This document shows positions 8,977 to 19,582 of a stretch of DNA of 64,000 nucleotides, one piece after another. Below the pieces are notes generated by a model. That model was given only the letters and a program-made list of their open reading frames with translations, did no database searches and was not told the DNA's origin. The position numbers were made by a program, and so were the translations under genes. The stretch is from Duganella sp. BJB480 (GTDB lineage Bacteria > Pseudomonadota > Gammaproteobacteria > Burkholderiales > Burkholderiaceae_D). The stretch covers positions 372,001-436,000 of the forward strand of contig QVIN01000004.1 in assembly GCA_003416985.1 (NCBI GenBank), written 5' to 3'. The first letter of the stretch is position 1, and every line of letters starts with the position of its first letter.

Positions 8977-9933
8977 ATGTTCGACCCGACCTCGCCCCTG
9001 TTTCCGCCCGTCCTGCCGTCGCGCCACGGCATGCTGGCGGTCGACGACCTGCACACCATCTACTGGGAAGAGGTCGGCAATCCGCAGGGCATACCGGTAG
9101 TGTTCCTGCATGGCGGGCCGGGCGCCGGCCTGTCGCCGCAGCACCGCCGCTTCTTCGATCCGGAGAAGTACCGCGTGATCCTGTTCGACCAGCGCGGCGC
9201 CGGCAAGTCGCTGCCGCTGGGCGAGTGCCGCAACAACACCACCGGGCTGCTGATCGCGGACATCGAGCGCCTGCGCGCCATGTTCGGCATCGAGCAGTGG
9301 CTGGTGTTCGGCGGCTCCTGGGGCTCGACGCTGGCGCTGGCCTACGGCCAGGCGCATCCCGAGCGCTGCCTGGGCTTCATCCTGCGCGGCATCTTCCTGT
9401 GCACGCAGGCGGAAATCGACTGGTTCCTGCACGGCGCCCAGTGGTTCCATCCCGAGGTGCACGCCGAATTCGTCGCGCCGATCCCGCCGGCCGAACGCGG
9501 CAACCTGCTGCAGGCCTACGTCAACCGCATCATGAGCGACGACCCGGCCATCCACTGGCCGGCGGTGCGCGCCTGGAGCCGCTTCGAGGGCCGCCGCGTG
9601 TTCCTGATGCCGCAGGCCGAGGATCCGCCGTCCGACACGCTGGACCTGGGCGTGGGCCGGCTCGAATCGCACTACATGGCCAACCTGGGCTTCTTCAGCG
9701 AGGACCAGCTGTTGCGCAACGTCGACCGCATCGCCCACCTGCCGGCGGTGATCGTGCAGGGCCGCTACGACGTGATCTGCCCGCCGGTGTCGGCGTGGCG
9801 GCTGCACCAGGCCTGGCCCGGATCGCTGCTCACCGTGGTGCCGGACGCCGGCCATGGGGCGATGGAAAAGGGCATCTCGCGCGCGCTGGTGGGCGCCACC
9901 GAGCAGTTCAAGCAGACGCGCGGATTCGCCTGA
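8977..9933 (+). CDS. pip: Proline iminopeptidase
   Basis: 318-residue alpha/beta-hydrolase that removes N-terminal proline from peptides (peptidase family S33). HGGPGAG at residues 45-51 is the family oxyanion motif, followed by FDQRGAGKS. The nucleophile is S114 in GGSWGSTLALAYGQAHP. The acid and base lie in the C-terminal part (GRYDVICPP and DAGHGAMEKG). No signal peptide, so cytoplasmic. It sits after the phaB terminator with its own short leader and is probably monocistronic. Confidence 0.93.
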   Translation: MFDPTSPLFPPVLPSRHGMLAVDDLHTIYWEEVGNPQGIPVVFLHGGPGAGLSPQHRRFFDPEKYRVILFDQRGAGKSLPLGECRNNTTGLLIADIERLRAMFGIEQWLVFGGSWGSTLALAYGQAHPERCLGFILRGIFLCTQAEIDWFLHGAQWFHPEVHAEFVAPIPPAERGNLLQAYVNRIMSDDPAIHWPAVRAWSRFEGRRVFLMPQAEDPPSDTLDLGVGRLESHYMANLGFFSEDQLLRNVDRIAHLPAVIVQGRYDVICPPVSAWRLHQAWPGSLLTVVPDAGHGAMEKGISRALVGATEQFKQTRGFA

Positions 9934-10003
9934 GCCGGCGCGGAATCGGCCCGCACCCCACGCGGGCTGATACACTATCGATAATTCCAGCTTCCACGCA
10001 CCC

Positions 10004-10447
10004 ATGAATATACAAGTCGGCGATATCGGCCACATCATCCAGCTGGCGATCGCGCCGGTGTTCCTGCTGACCGGCGTCTGCACCAATCTTGTGGTGCTGA
10101 CCAACCGCCTGGCGCGCATCATCGACCGTTCGCGGGTGCTGGAGGACCGGCTCGACATCGGCTACAGCGACGCCTACCTGAACGAACTCGATGTGCTCTA
10201 CCGAAGATCGCACCTGATCAACGTCTCGATCACGCTGTCGACCGCCTGCGGGCTGCTGATTTGCCTGGTGATCGCGATGCTGTTTTGGGGCGACATCACC
10301 AACATCTCGCTCGACAAGTACATCGCGGGCATGTTCGTGGTGGCGATGCTGGCCCTGATCGGCAGCTTCTTCTACCTGCTGCGCGAGATCTTCATTGCCT
10401 CGGCGGCGATGCGCGCGCACCGCCATGTGCGCCGCCCGGCCAAATAA
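10004..10447 (+). CDS. DUF2721 family membrane protein
   Basis: 147 residues resembling the DUF2721 family of small membrane proteins. Hydrophobic segments are at about residues 8-28 (IIQLAIAPVFLLTGVCTNLV), 68-90 (ISTACGLLICLVIAMLFWG region) and 103-125 (FVVAMLALIGSFFYLLREIF). A charged loop with RLARIIDRSRVLEDRLD sits between the first and second helices. The function of the family is unknown. The next gene starts 24 bp downstream and may be co-transcribed. Confidence 0.8.
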   Translation: MNIQVGDIGHIIQLAIAPVFLLTGVCTNLVVLTNRLARIIDRSRVLEDRLDIGYSDAYLNELDVLYRRSHLINVSITLSTACGLLICLVIAMLFWGDITNISLDKYIAGMFVVAMLALIGSFFYLLREIFIASAAMRAHRHVRRPAK

Positions 10448-10471
10448 CTTTGTAAAGAATAGAGTACCGAT

Positions 10472-10924
10472 ATGCACGACTACCAACGCCCTCCGACCCT
10501 GTACCGCTACGGCGTGCGCGAAGACCTGGAACTGGCGCTGACGCAGGGCCAGTTCATCCTGACCCCGGCCAACAGCTGCCTGACGCTGAGCTTTTCGCAA
10601 GTCTGGGACCGCAAGCTGTTCGAGCTGTTCTCGTCGGACAGCTGCCTGGTCATCCACAACACCGAGGAATTCGGCGAGCGTTTGCACCGCGCGGTGCAGC
10701 GCACCTTGCCCAGCTGGGCGGGCATCGACGGCGCCGTGGAATACGGCACCCGCGCCGCCCTGGGCGCGGCCTTCACCAAGACCGCGGCCGAAGCGCAGGA
10801 ACAGGAATGGCAGTTCGCCTGGCGCGCCATGCAGGCCAAGCTGAGTCTCAATCCGGTGCTGGTGAAGATCGGCAGCCTGGAAAACTTCGCGGAGCTGCGC
10901 GACCGCGACACCTATCTCGCTTGA
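10472..10924 (+). CDS. Conserved hypothetical protein
   Basis: 150 residues, not recognised. It is soluble, without signal peptide or membrane segment. Visible patterns are an N-terminal QRPPTLYRYGVREDLELALT stretch, a Trp/Phe-rich middle (SQVWDRKLFELF) and a C-terminal ELRDRDTYLA. It follows the DUF2721 gene by 24 bp on the same strand and its stop abuts the stop of the convergent gene at 10925. GC content and codon use match the neighbours, so it is very likely a real gene. No function is proposed. Confidence 0.7.
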   Translation: MHDYQRPPTLYRYGVREDLELALTQGQFILTPANSCLTLSFSQVWDRKLFELFSSDSCLVIHNTEEFGERLHRAVQRTLPSWAGIDGAVEYGTRAALGAAFTKTAAEAQEQEWQFAWRAMQAKLSLNPVLVKIGSLENFAELRDRDTYLA

Positions 10925-11500
10925 TTATTTAGCGTCCTCGCGGCGGTCGAGGCGCGCCAGCACGGCGTTCATCATGCGCTCGATATCGCCGCGTATCATC
11001 TTCGCCCCGAGGATGCCGGGCACGTAGAAGTTCGGTATCAGCTTGCCGCTGTAGACCACCTTGGTGCCGCCGGTTTCGGGCACCGGTATCAATTCCCAAT
11101 GCGATTCGTAGTGCTTCATGTCGCCGGAGATCAGCGAGATGTCGATCGACGACATCGGCTGCTCGGTCGCGCGCACGATCAGGTGGATGGACTTGGTCAT
11201 GAACAGGAAGCGCGCCACGCCGAACTGCTCGATGATGACCTCATTGCCGTTGCGTGACAAAACCCGGCACGACTCCATGTCCGGCACGAATTCCGCCATG
11301 CGCTCATAGCCCGTGAGGATGCGCCATACCTTCGGCAGTGGCGCCGCCACCGTGCCGGTGGCGTCCACTTCGTACATGTGCAGCGCATCGAGCTCCACCC
11401 GGTTGACCGACACCTCCAGCTTGGGCAATTCAAGCCTGGGTGTCTGTGCCATCACTGGAGCGGCCACACCCACCAACAAAAACAAAAGGAATCGCATCAT
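10925..11500 (-). CDS. Secreted SRPBCC/START-like protein
   Basis: 191 residues with a signal peptide (MMRFLLFLLVGVAAPVMAQ, cleavage likely after MAQ or VMA), followed by a polyketide-cyclase/SRPBCC-type fold. GTVAAPLPKVWRILTGYERM is the usual first strand and helix of this fold, and the C-terminal helix IRGDIERMMNAVLARLDRRE closes the cavity. Such proteins bind hydrophobic ligands; this one would act in the periplasm. No operon partner: fadH is divergent across 157 bp. The ligand is unknown. Confidence 0.75.
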   Translation of the reverse strand: MMRFLLFLLVGVAAPVMAQTPRLELPKLEVSVNRVELDALHMYEVDATGTVAAPLPKVWRILTGYERMAEFVPDMESCRVLSRNGNEVIIEQFGVARFLFMTKSIHLIVRATEQPMSSIDISLISGDMKHYESHWELIPVPETGGTKVVYSGKLIPNFYVPGILGAKMIRGDIERMMNAVLARLDRREDAK

Positions 11501-11615
11501 CGTTCCAGCGTAAGGGAAAGGGTGGCAGAATACAAGAGCGCTACCGCACCCTCCGCCAAATTCAGGAGCGGAAGCCGGGACTTTAGAAGCCCAGGTCTAG
11601 AGATTTGCGTTTTAA

Positions 11616-13703
<2,088 letters not shown>

Positions 13704-13709
13704 AGCGCC

Positions 13710-14675
13710 TTATCCGGCGGGCAGTTGGTCGACCATGCGGGCCACCGCCTGGTCGAAGGTCTGCTTGCCGTTCATGTAGGGGCGCCATTCGCTTTCTATC
13801 GGCGGCAGCAGCGGCGACCAGTAGCCTTTGAACAGGCCGCCCTTGTCGGCGTAGGGTTCGTAGGCGATGCCATCGCGTTTGTATGCGTCCTTCACCACGG
13901 TGCCGACGGTGTAGAACTGCACCCCGTGCCACAGGTCCGAATCGGGATTACGCTGCGTGGCCTTGAGGCGCGCTTCGATGGCGTTCTCCAGCTTGTCGGT
14001 CGACGCGATATGCGAAATTTCGTGATACACCATCTCCAGTGACGCCAGGCCTTGATAGTCGGGACGTCCGCTGGGGATCACGGTTTGCGTGTCGGTGTAG
14101 CCGCCCTGGCGCGTGCCGGTGTCCACCACGACGTCGATCCGGATCGGCGTGAGCGGAAAGGGCGCTTGCAAGTAGCGGGCAATGCCTTCCTGGACCTCCA
14201 CACCATAACGCGCGTCGAGCCGCTTCGCTTCGGCGATCCATTGCTGGTTGCTGGCGTCCTGCTGCGCCCAGATGCAGTGCGCGTACATCGGCGCGACGCT
14301 GTCCAACGTGGCCGCCAGTTGCGGCGGCAGCGCCAGGCCGCCGGCCTCGCGCCGCGTGTCGGCCACGCTCAAGGCGGTTTTGATGGATGCCATCTGGTCG
14401 TCGAACAGCGGGCTGCGCTTGGCGTAGTTGTCTCGGTAGTGGGCGACGGCTTTGCGCAGCGCCGTCATTTCGTCGGCGCTTGGCGTGGCCGTCCAGCTGA
14501 TTTTTTCCACCAGCTCCGGGTGCACTCCAAGGTTGTACAGGAAGTGGTGTAGATTCATCAGGAACGCGCTGTGAAACTCCAGCTGCACGCGCGTTGGCGA
14601 CGCACCGACGCCGGCAACGATCAGCGACAACGGCAACGCCGCCGCGCAGCGCATCAAGGCGCGCCTAGTGAGCAT
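13710..14675 (-). CDS. Exported HExxH protein, putative metallopeptidase
   Basis: 321 residues. The N terminus (MLTRRALMRCAAALPLSLIV, then AGVGASP) looks like a Tat or Sec signal. The central motif is MVYHEISHIAS with H218, E219 and H222, a zincin-type HExxH. NAIEARLKA about ten residues later could supply a third ligand, but this is not established. The rest has no family I recognise. Its start overlaps the 3' end of the Kef antiporter gene by 11 bp, so translation is likely coupled. Proteolytic activity is inferred only from HExxH. Confidence 0.7.
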   Translation of the reverse strand: MLTRRALMRCAAALPLSLIVAGVGASPTRVQLEFHSAFLMNLHHFLYNLGVHPELVEKISWTATPSADEMTALRKAVAHYRDNYAKRSPLFDDQMASIKTALSVADTRREAGGLALPPQLAATLDSVAPMYAHCIWAQQDASNQQWIAEAKRLDARYGVEVQEGIARYLQAPFPLTPIRIDVVVDTGTRQGGYTDTQTVIPSGRPDYQGLASLEMVYHEISHIASTDKLENAIEARLKATQRNPDSDLWHGVQFYTVGTVVKDAYKRDGIAYEPYADKGGLFKGYWSPLLPPIESEWRPYMNGKQTFDQAVARMVDQLPAG

Positions 14676-16392
14676 GGTGGCCTCCGCCCTTGGTCATAGT
14701 GGTCAGTATGGACTCGGTCATTCCCTTTGCCAGCTCCTGCTCGCCGATGAAAATCTCTCCCGCGCGTTCGCCGCGCAGGAGTTCCGCCTCCTCGTCGCTG
14801 TGCGTACGCACCACGGTCTTGATGTTGGGGTTGAGCGCACGCGCGGTCTCGATCATGGTCCGCACGTGGAAGGTGTCCGGCGTGGCGATCACCAGCATCG
14901 CGGCGCGTGCGATGTGCGCCTGGATCAGCACCGCCGGTTCGCCCGCGTTGCCGGCCACGGCGTGTGCGCCTTCCTTGCGCAGCTGGTCCACCAGTTCGCG
15001 ATTCTGCTCGGCTACCACGAAGGGGATGCCCCGCTCGGCGAGCGCCGCGGCGATGCGCCGGCCCACGCGGCCATAGCCGACCAGCACGACCTGTCCCGAC
15101 AGATGCTCCTGCGGCACCGATGCCGGCAGCTCCGCCAGCGGATCGGCGGGGCGCTCGAATTTGGCCGCCAGCGCCACGTTCCTGCCCAGCCAGCGCTCCA
15201 GCGGTTTGGTGGCGCGGAACACCAGCGGATTGAGCGCGATGGAGATGATGGCGCCGGCCAGGATCAGGCTCTGCCCCTCGGCCGGCATCAGGCCCAGGGA
15301 CAGGCCCAGCGCCGCCAGGATGAAGGAGAACTCGCCGATCTGCGCCAGGCTGGCCGACACCATCAGCGCCGTCTTGGCCGGGTAGCGCAGCAACAGCACC
15401 AGCAGGAAGGCCGCCACCGATTTGCCGACCACGATGATGGTCACCACGGCCAGCAGCTTGAGCGGCTGCTCGACCAGTATCGACGGCTCGAACAGCATGC
15501 CGACCGAGACGAAGAACAGCACCGCGAACGCGTCGCGCAGCGGCAGCGATTCCTCGGCGGCGCGGTGCGCCAGTTCGGATTCGCGCAGCACCATGCCGGC
15601 GAAGAAGGCGCCCAGCGCGAAGGAGACGCCGAAGTAGTAGGTCGATGCGTAGGCGATGCCGACGGCGGCGGCGATCACGCACAGCGTGAACAGCTCGCGC
15701 GAGCCGGTGCGCGCCACCTGCCACAGGATCCACGGGAACAGCTTGCGGCCCACCACCAGCATCAGCGCGATGAAGGCGCCCACCTGGCCCAGCGTGATGG
15801 CCAGCGTGATCCACAAGTTGGCTTCGCCCATGGCGGTGACGCCGTGGCTTTCGCTGTGCGTGCCACCCAGCGAACCGGCCAACGCCGGCAGCAGCACCAG
15901 CACGAGCACCGTCACCAGGTCTTCCACCACCAGCCAGCCGACCGCGATGCGGCCGTTGAAGCTATCGAGGATGCCGCGCTCCTCCAGCGCCCGCAGCAGC
16001 ACCACCGTGCTGGCCACCGACAGCGCCAGCCCGAATACCAGCCCGCCGCCCAGGCTCCAGCCCCAGAAGTGGGCCAGCGCCATGCCCAGCGCGGTGGCGA
16101 CCGCGATCTGCAGCACGGCGCCGGGCAGCGCCACGCGCCGCACGGCCCAGAGATCGTCGAGGGAAAAATGCAGGCCGACGCCGAACATCATCAGCATCAC
16201 GCCGATTTCGGCCAGCTGCCCGGCCAGCGCGGTATCTGCCACGAAGCCCGGCGTGGCGGGGCCGATGATGATGCCCGCAGCCAGATAGCCCACCAGCGCC
16301 GGCAGCTTGAGGCGCGTTGCGAGGTAGCCGAACAAAAGGCCGAAACCCAATGCGGCCGCGATGGTGGTGATCAGGCTGATATTGTGGGGCAT
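14665..16392 (-). CDS. ybaL: Kef-type monovalent cation:proton antiporter (YbaL-like)
   Basis: 575 residues. About 12 hydrophobic segments fill residues 5-390 (CPA2 family: LPALVGYLAAGIIIGPATPG, VLLRALEERGILDSF, GWLVVEDLVTVLVLVLLP). A cytosolic RCK_N nucleotide-binding domain starts near residue 415 (GQVVLVGYGRVGRRIAAALA). The C terminus ends in GGGHHAH. YbaL/KefB/C-type proteins exchange K+ or Na+ for protons; the exact ion cannot be read from sequence, and no KefF/KefG partner gene adjoins it. The exported HExxH gene follows with an 11-bp overlap. Confidence 0.88.
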   Translation of the reverse strand: MPHNISLITTIAAALGFGLLFGYLATRLKLPALVGYLAAGIIIGPATPGFVADTALAGQLAEIGVMLMMFGVGLHFSLDDLWAVRRVALPGAVLQIAVATALGMALAHFWGWSLGGGLVFGLALSVASTVVLLRALEERGILDSFNGRIAVGWLVVEDLVTVLVLVLLPALAGSLGGTHSESHGVTAMGEANLWITLAITLGQVGAFIALMLVVGRKLFPWILWQVARTGSRELFTLCVIAAAVGIAYASTYYFGVSFALGAFFAGMVLRESELAHRAAEESLPLRDAFAVLFFVSVGMLFEPSILVEQPLKLLAVVTIIVVGKSVAAFLLVLLLRYPAKTALMVSASLAQIGEFSFILAALGLSLGLMPAEGQSLILAGAIISIALNPLVFRATKPLERWLGRNVALAAKFERPADPLAELPASVPQEHLSGQVVLVGYGRVGRRIAAALAERGIPFVVAEQNRELVDQLRKEGAHAVAGNAGEPAVLIQAHIARAAMLVIATPDTFHVRTMIETARALNPNIKTVVRTHSDEEAELLRGERAGEIFIGEQELAKGMTESILTTMTKGGGHHAH

Positions 16393-16453
16393 GCGTGCGG
16401 GGCTCCTGCCAGGGTGGATGAACCCTAGCGTAGCACAATCATGCCCTGGGCGA

Positions 16454-16906
16454 TTACATGACCAGTGCCGCAGGCGTCATCCTCATGGCGACGCCGAAGC
16501 GGTTGAAGGCGTTCATCAGCGATACCGCCACCGTCACGTCGGCCAGTTCCTTCTCGCTGAGGACCGCGATCGCCTTTTGATAGTCGCTGTCCGGCACATT
16601 GGTCTGGGCGACGCGGGTCACGCTTTCGGCCCAGGCCAGCGCTGCGCGCTCCTTGTCGCTGAACAGCGCCGCCGCTTCCTCCCACACCTGCACCAGCGCC
16701 ACCTTGTCGATCCTGACGCCCTGGTTCAGCAGGTCGCGCGTGTGCATGTCGATGCAGAAGGCGCAGTTGTTGATCTGTGATACGCGCAGGTAGACCAGCT
16801 CCACCAGTTCGGCCGGCAGGCCGCAGGTTTGCACGTAGTGTTTGACGGCGGTGAAGCCCTTGTAGGCTTCAGGTGCGTGCTTGAATACTTCGAGGCGCTT
16901 GCCCAT
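16454..16906 (-). CDS. AhpD/carboxymuconolactone decarboxylase-like protein
   Basis: 150 residues of the CMD/AhpD-like all-helical fold. The redox pair C48-x2-C51 with H55 lies in NNCAFCIDMHTRDLL, the pattern of AhpD-type peroxidase or alkylhydroperoxidase-like proteins (CxxCxxxH). Neighbouring E33 and the following VYLRVSQIN helix match the family. It probably has a thiol-based antioxidant function, but the substrate is unknown. It lies 93 bp downstream of the MocR regulator on the same strand. A 7-bp inverted repeat (GACTGGT 16918-16924 and ACCAGTC 16955-16961) lies in the spacer. Confidence 0.88.
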   Translation of the reverse strand: MGKRLEVFKHAPEAYKGFTAVKHYVQTCGLPAELVELVYLRVSQINNCAFCIDMHTRDLLNQGVRIDKVALVQVWEEAAALFSDKERAALAWAESVTRVAQTNVPDSDYQKAIAVLSEKELADVTVAVSLMNAFNRFGVAMRMTPAALVM

Positions 16907-16999
16907 GGCTGTTCCTTGACTGGTTGCGAATGGCGCTATTCTGCCGGCGCATGGACCAGTCGAGAAGAGCCAAGAATAGGCTATCCGACTAGGCCATGT

Positions 17000-18448
17000 T
17001 CATAGCAGCCTGAGTATCCGCTTGCCCAGTTCGCGCGCCCGTTGCGGCGTGTCGATGTTGGTGAAGCCCAGCAGCAACGCCGACGCCGCGTGCGGCAGCA
17101 CCGTGCGCTCGGACAGCGCCAGCGCCGCCATGCCGTCCTGCCGCATGCGCTCGGCCAGGGCGCGGTCGGTGTGGCGGCCCTTCATGCGCAGGATCAGGTG
17201 CATGCCGCCCGGCTGCGGATCGATGCGCAGGTGCTTGCCCAGCACCGCATCCAGACCTTGCGCGGCGATCTGGCGGCGCTCGGCGTACAGGCGGCGCATG
17301 CGCTGGATGTGGCGGGCGAAGTGGCCCTCGTTCATGAAGTCGCTGACGATGGTCTGCGTCAGGATCGGTCCTCCGCTGCCGAAGGTCTGGCTGACCTGCT
17401 CGAAGCGGGGCACCTGCGCCGGCGGCACCACCAGGTAGGCCAGCCGCACCGCCGGGAACAGCACCTTGCTGAAGGTGCCGGCGTACAGCACGCGACCGTC
17501 GCGGTCCAGGCTTTGCAGCGCCGGCAGCGGGCGGCTGGCGTAGCGGTATTCGCCGTCGTAGTCGTCTTCGACGATCCAGGCGTCGGCTTGTGCCGCCCAG
17601 TCCAGCAGCGCCAGGCGGCGCGGCAGCGACAGCGACACGCACAGCGGGCATTGGTGCGCCGGCGTGACCACGGCGGCCCTGGCGCGCGGCGCCGTAGCCA
17701 CGCCGTGCGACACCACCAGGCCTTCCGCGTCGACCGCCACCGGGGCCAGCTTCATGCCGGCGTGCTTGAGCAGTTCGGTGGTGGCCGGGAAGCCGGGGTC
17801 CTCAACCCACACGCCGTCGCCCGGTTGCAGCAGGGCGCGCGTGATCAGCTCCAGCGTGTTGCGGTAGCCGGAGGTGATGAACACCTGGGAAGGCGAGCAC
17901 ACAATGCCGCGCGAAAGGTTCAGGTACGTGGCGATGGCCGCGCGCAGCGCCGGCTGGCCTCTGTAGGGCGGGCAGACCATGTCGTCCGGCTGCGTGGCGC
18001 GGATAGCGCGCGCCGCCAGCCGCGCCCACACCTTGCGCGGGAAGGCGTCCAACGCCGGCAGCCCCATTTGAAAGGGGCGGTTCAGCGAGGCCAGCGCCGA
18101 CGCGGAAGACGCGCTGGCCGCCGCCGGCCGGGCGCGGGCCGCCGGCGCTGCCGGCGATGATGCCGTCGTTGCCGCCGTCGCCGCGTGGCGCGCCAGCGCC
18201 GGCGTGACCACCGTGCCGGCCTGGCCGCGTGTCTCCACATAGCCTTCCGCCACCAGCAGCGAGTAGGCCGCTTCCACCGTTCCGCGCGCCAGGCCCAGCT
18301 CCAGCGCCAGCGCGCGCGCCGACGGGATGCGGGCGTCCGGCAGCAGCAGGCCGTCGGCGATGGCGCCGCGGAAGCGGGTGTAGATCTGCCGGTAGAGCGG
18401 TTCGGCGGCGGCGCCGTCGAGCAGGAGGAAATCTGGTTTGGTTTTCAT
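17000..18448 (-). CDS. MocR/PdxR-family transcriptional regulator
   Basis: 482 residues. An N-terminal GntR winged helix (residues 12-80: LYRQIYTRFRGAIADGLLLP, ELGLARGTVEAAYSLLVAEG) is joined by an Ala-rich linker (residues 90-125) to a fold-type I aminotransferase domain. The PLP lysine is in YAGTFSKVLFPAVR and the aspartate motif in IVEDDYDGEYRY. MocR proteins use bound PLP or PLP adducts as effector. The gene is divergent from the GNAT-azoreductase pair across 79 bp, so these are its most likely targets. It may be PdxR-like, but no pdx genes are nearby. Confidence 0.9.
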   Translation of the reverse strand: MKTKPDFLLLDGAAAEPLYRQIYTRFRGAIADGLLLPDARIPSARALALELGLARGTVEAAYSLLVAEGYVETRGQAGTVVTPALARHAATAATTASSPAAPAARARPAAASASSASALASLNRPFQMGLPALDAFPRKVWARLAARAIRATQPDDMVCPPYRGQPALRAAIATYLNLSRGIVCSPSQVFITSGYRNTLELITRALLQPGDGVWVEDPGFPATTELLKHAGMKLAPVAVDAEGLVVSHGVATAPRARAAVVTPAHQCPLCVSLSLPRRLALLDWAAQADAWIVEDDYDGEYRYASRPLPALQSLDRDGRVLYAGTFSKVLFPAVRLAYLVVPPAQVPRFEQVSQTFGSGGPILTQTIVSDFMNEGHFARHIQRMRRLYAERRQIAAQGLDAVLGKHLRIDPQPGGMHLILRMKGRHTDRALAERMRQDGMAALALSERTVLPHAASALLLGFTNIDTPQRARELGKRILRLL

Positions 18449-18468
18449 GGCCTAGTCGATATGTCGTT

Positions 18469-18503
18469 TTATGGCTCTGTGGATTATGCCATTGCCGCCA
18501 TAA
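18469..18503. promoter_or_regulatory. Candidate MocR operator in divergent spacer
   Basis: TTATGGC (18469-18475), TTATGCC (18484-18490) and GCCATAA (18497-18503) give two direct near-copies and one inverted copy in the short spacer between the MocR gene and the GNAT gene. MocR regulators commonly bind repeated sites in such spacers. Assignment is by position and repetition only. Confidence 0.4.
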
Positions 18504-18527
18504 GATGGTGTTTTAAAAGGAGCTATC

Positions 18528-18971
18528 ATGGACGACCAACTGAAGGATGTGGAAACGGCGGAGCAGCTGCGCGCTTGCTATCCGGTGATGAAGCAACTGC
18601 GCCCGCATCTGGAGACCGAGGACGAATTCGTCGCGCGCGTCACGCGCATGAGCGAGCATGGCTACCGCATCCTGGCGGCGTGGGACGAGGGCGAAGTGGT
18701 GGCGCTGGCTGGCTATCGCTTGCAGGAGAACCTGGTGTACGGCCGCTTCCTGTATGTCGACGACCTGGTGGCCGGCGAGAAGACGCGCGGAAGGCGCTGG
18801 GGCGCGCGGCTGCTGGAGCGCTTGACGGCCTACGGCGACCGCGCGGAGTGCGTCAAACTGGTGCTCGACACCGGCATGGCCAACGCGCTGGCGCAGCGCT
18901 TCTACTTCCGCGAGGGTCTGCTGACCGGCGCGCTGCGCTTCGGTAAATTCCTGAAAGCGGGTGCCGCATGA
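18528..18971 (+). CDS. GNAT-family N-acetyltransferase
   Basis: 147 residues with the GNAT core. The acetyl-CoA loop corresponds to DDLVAGEKTRGRRWGARLLE (R/Q-x-x-G-x-G/A pattern at about residues 86-95). The C-terminal part KLVLDTGMANALAQRFYFRE matches the family end. The substrate is unknown. AAAAGGAG precedes the ATG by about seven bases. Its stop overlaps the azoreductase start (ATGA, 18968-18971), so the two are translationally coupled and both are likely controlled by the divergent MocR gene. Confidence 0.88.
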   Translation: MDDQLKDVETAEQLRACYPVMKQLRPHLETEDEFVARVTRMSEHGYRILAAWDEGEVVALAGYRLQENLVYGRFLYVDDLVAGEKTRGRRWGARLLERLTAYGDRAECVKLVLDTGMANALAQRFYFREGLLTGALRFGKFLKAGAA

Positions 18972-19582
18972 AGATCCTGCACATCACCTGCAGCCCGCGC
19001 GGACCGCAATCGGTGAGCTACCGGCTGTCCCAGCGCGTGATGGACCGCCTTCTGACGCAGCATCCCGCCGCGCAGATCGTCACACGCGACCTGTGCGCCG
19101 AGCCGCTGCCGCATATCGACGGCGACTATGCGACAGCGCTGGGCGGCGGCGCGAAGCCGGCCAATGGGCGCGCCGCGTCGTCGCTGGCATTGTCGGACCG
19201 GCTGATCGCCGAATTGCGCGATGCCGATTATGTGGTCATCGCCACGCCGATGCACAACTTCACGGTGCCGTCGGTGCTGAAGGCCTGGCTGGACCATGTG
19301 GTGCGGATCGGCGTCACCTTCAACGTCACGCCGGAGGGCAAGGTCGGCACGCTGGCGGATCGTCCGGTGTACATCGCCGTCAGCTCCGGCGGCTACCGCA
19401 CCGGCGAGCGCGCCCGCCAGCCCGACTTCCTCGAACCCTACCTGTGCGCGCTGCTGCCGACGATAGGCTTGAAGAACCTGAGCTTCCTGTCCGTGCAGGC
19501 CACCGCCTCCGGCCCGGAAACGACAACGGCCGCATTCGCGGCCGTCGAGCGGGAACTGGACGACTGCGTCGCCGCCGCTTAG
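18968..19582 (+). CDS. azoR: FMN-dependent NADH-azoreductase
   Basis: 204 residues of the flavodoxin-like AzoR family. The FMN phosphate loop is SPRGPQSVSYRLSQ after ILHITC. PMHNFTVPSVLKAWLDHVVR is the typical FMN-contact and dimer segment, and SSGGYR lies near residue 138. It reduces quinones or azo compounds with NADH in the cytoplasm. It overlaps the GNAT gene by 4 bp. Its end overlaps the stop of the convergent KAS III gene by 4 bp, and there is no terminator between them. Confidence 0.9.
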   Translation: MKILHITCSPRGPQSVSYRLSQRVMDRLLTQHPAAQIVTRDLCAEPLPHIDGDYATALGGGAKPANGRAASSLALSDRLIAELRDADYVVIATPMHNFTVPSVLKAWLDHVVRIGVTFNVTPEGKVGTLADRPVYIAVSSGGYRTGERARQPDFLEPYLCALLPTIGLKNLSFLSVQATASGPETTTAAFAAVERELDDCVAAA

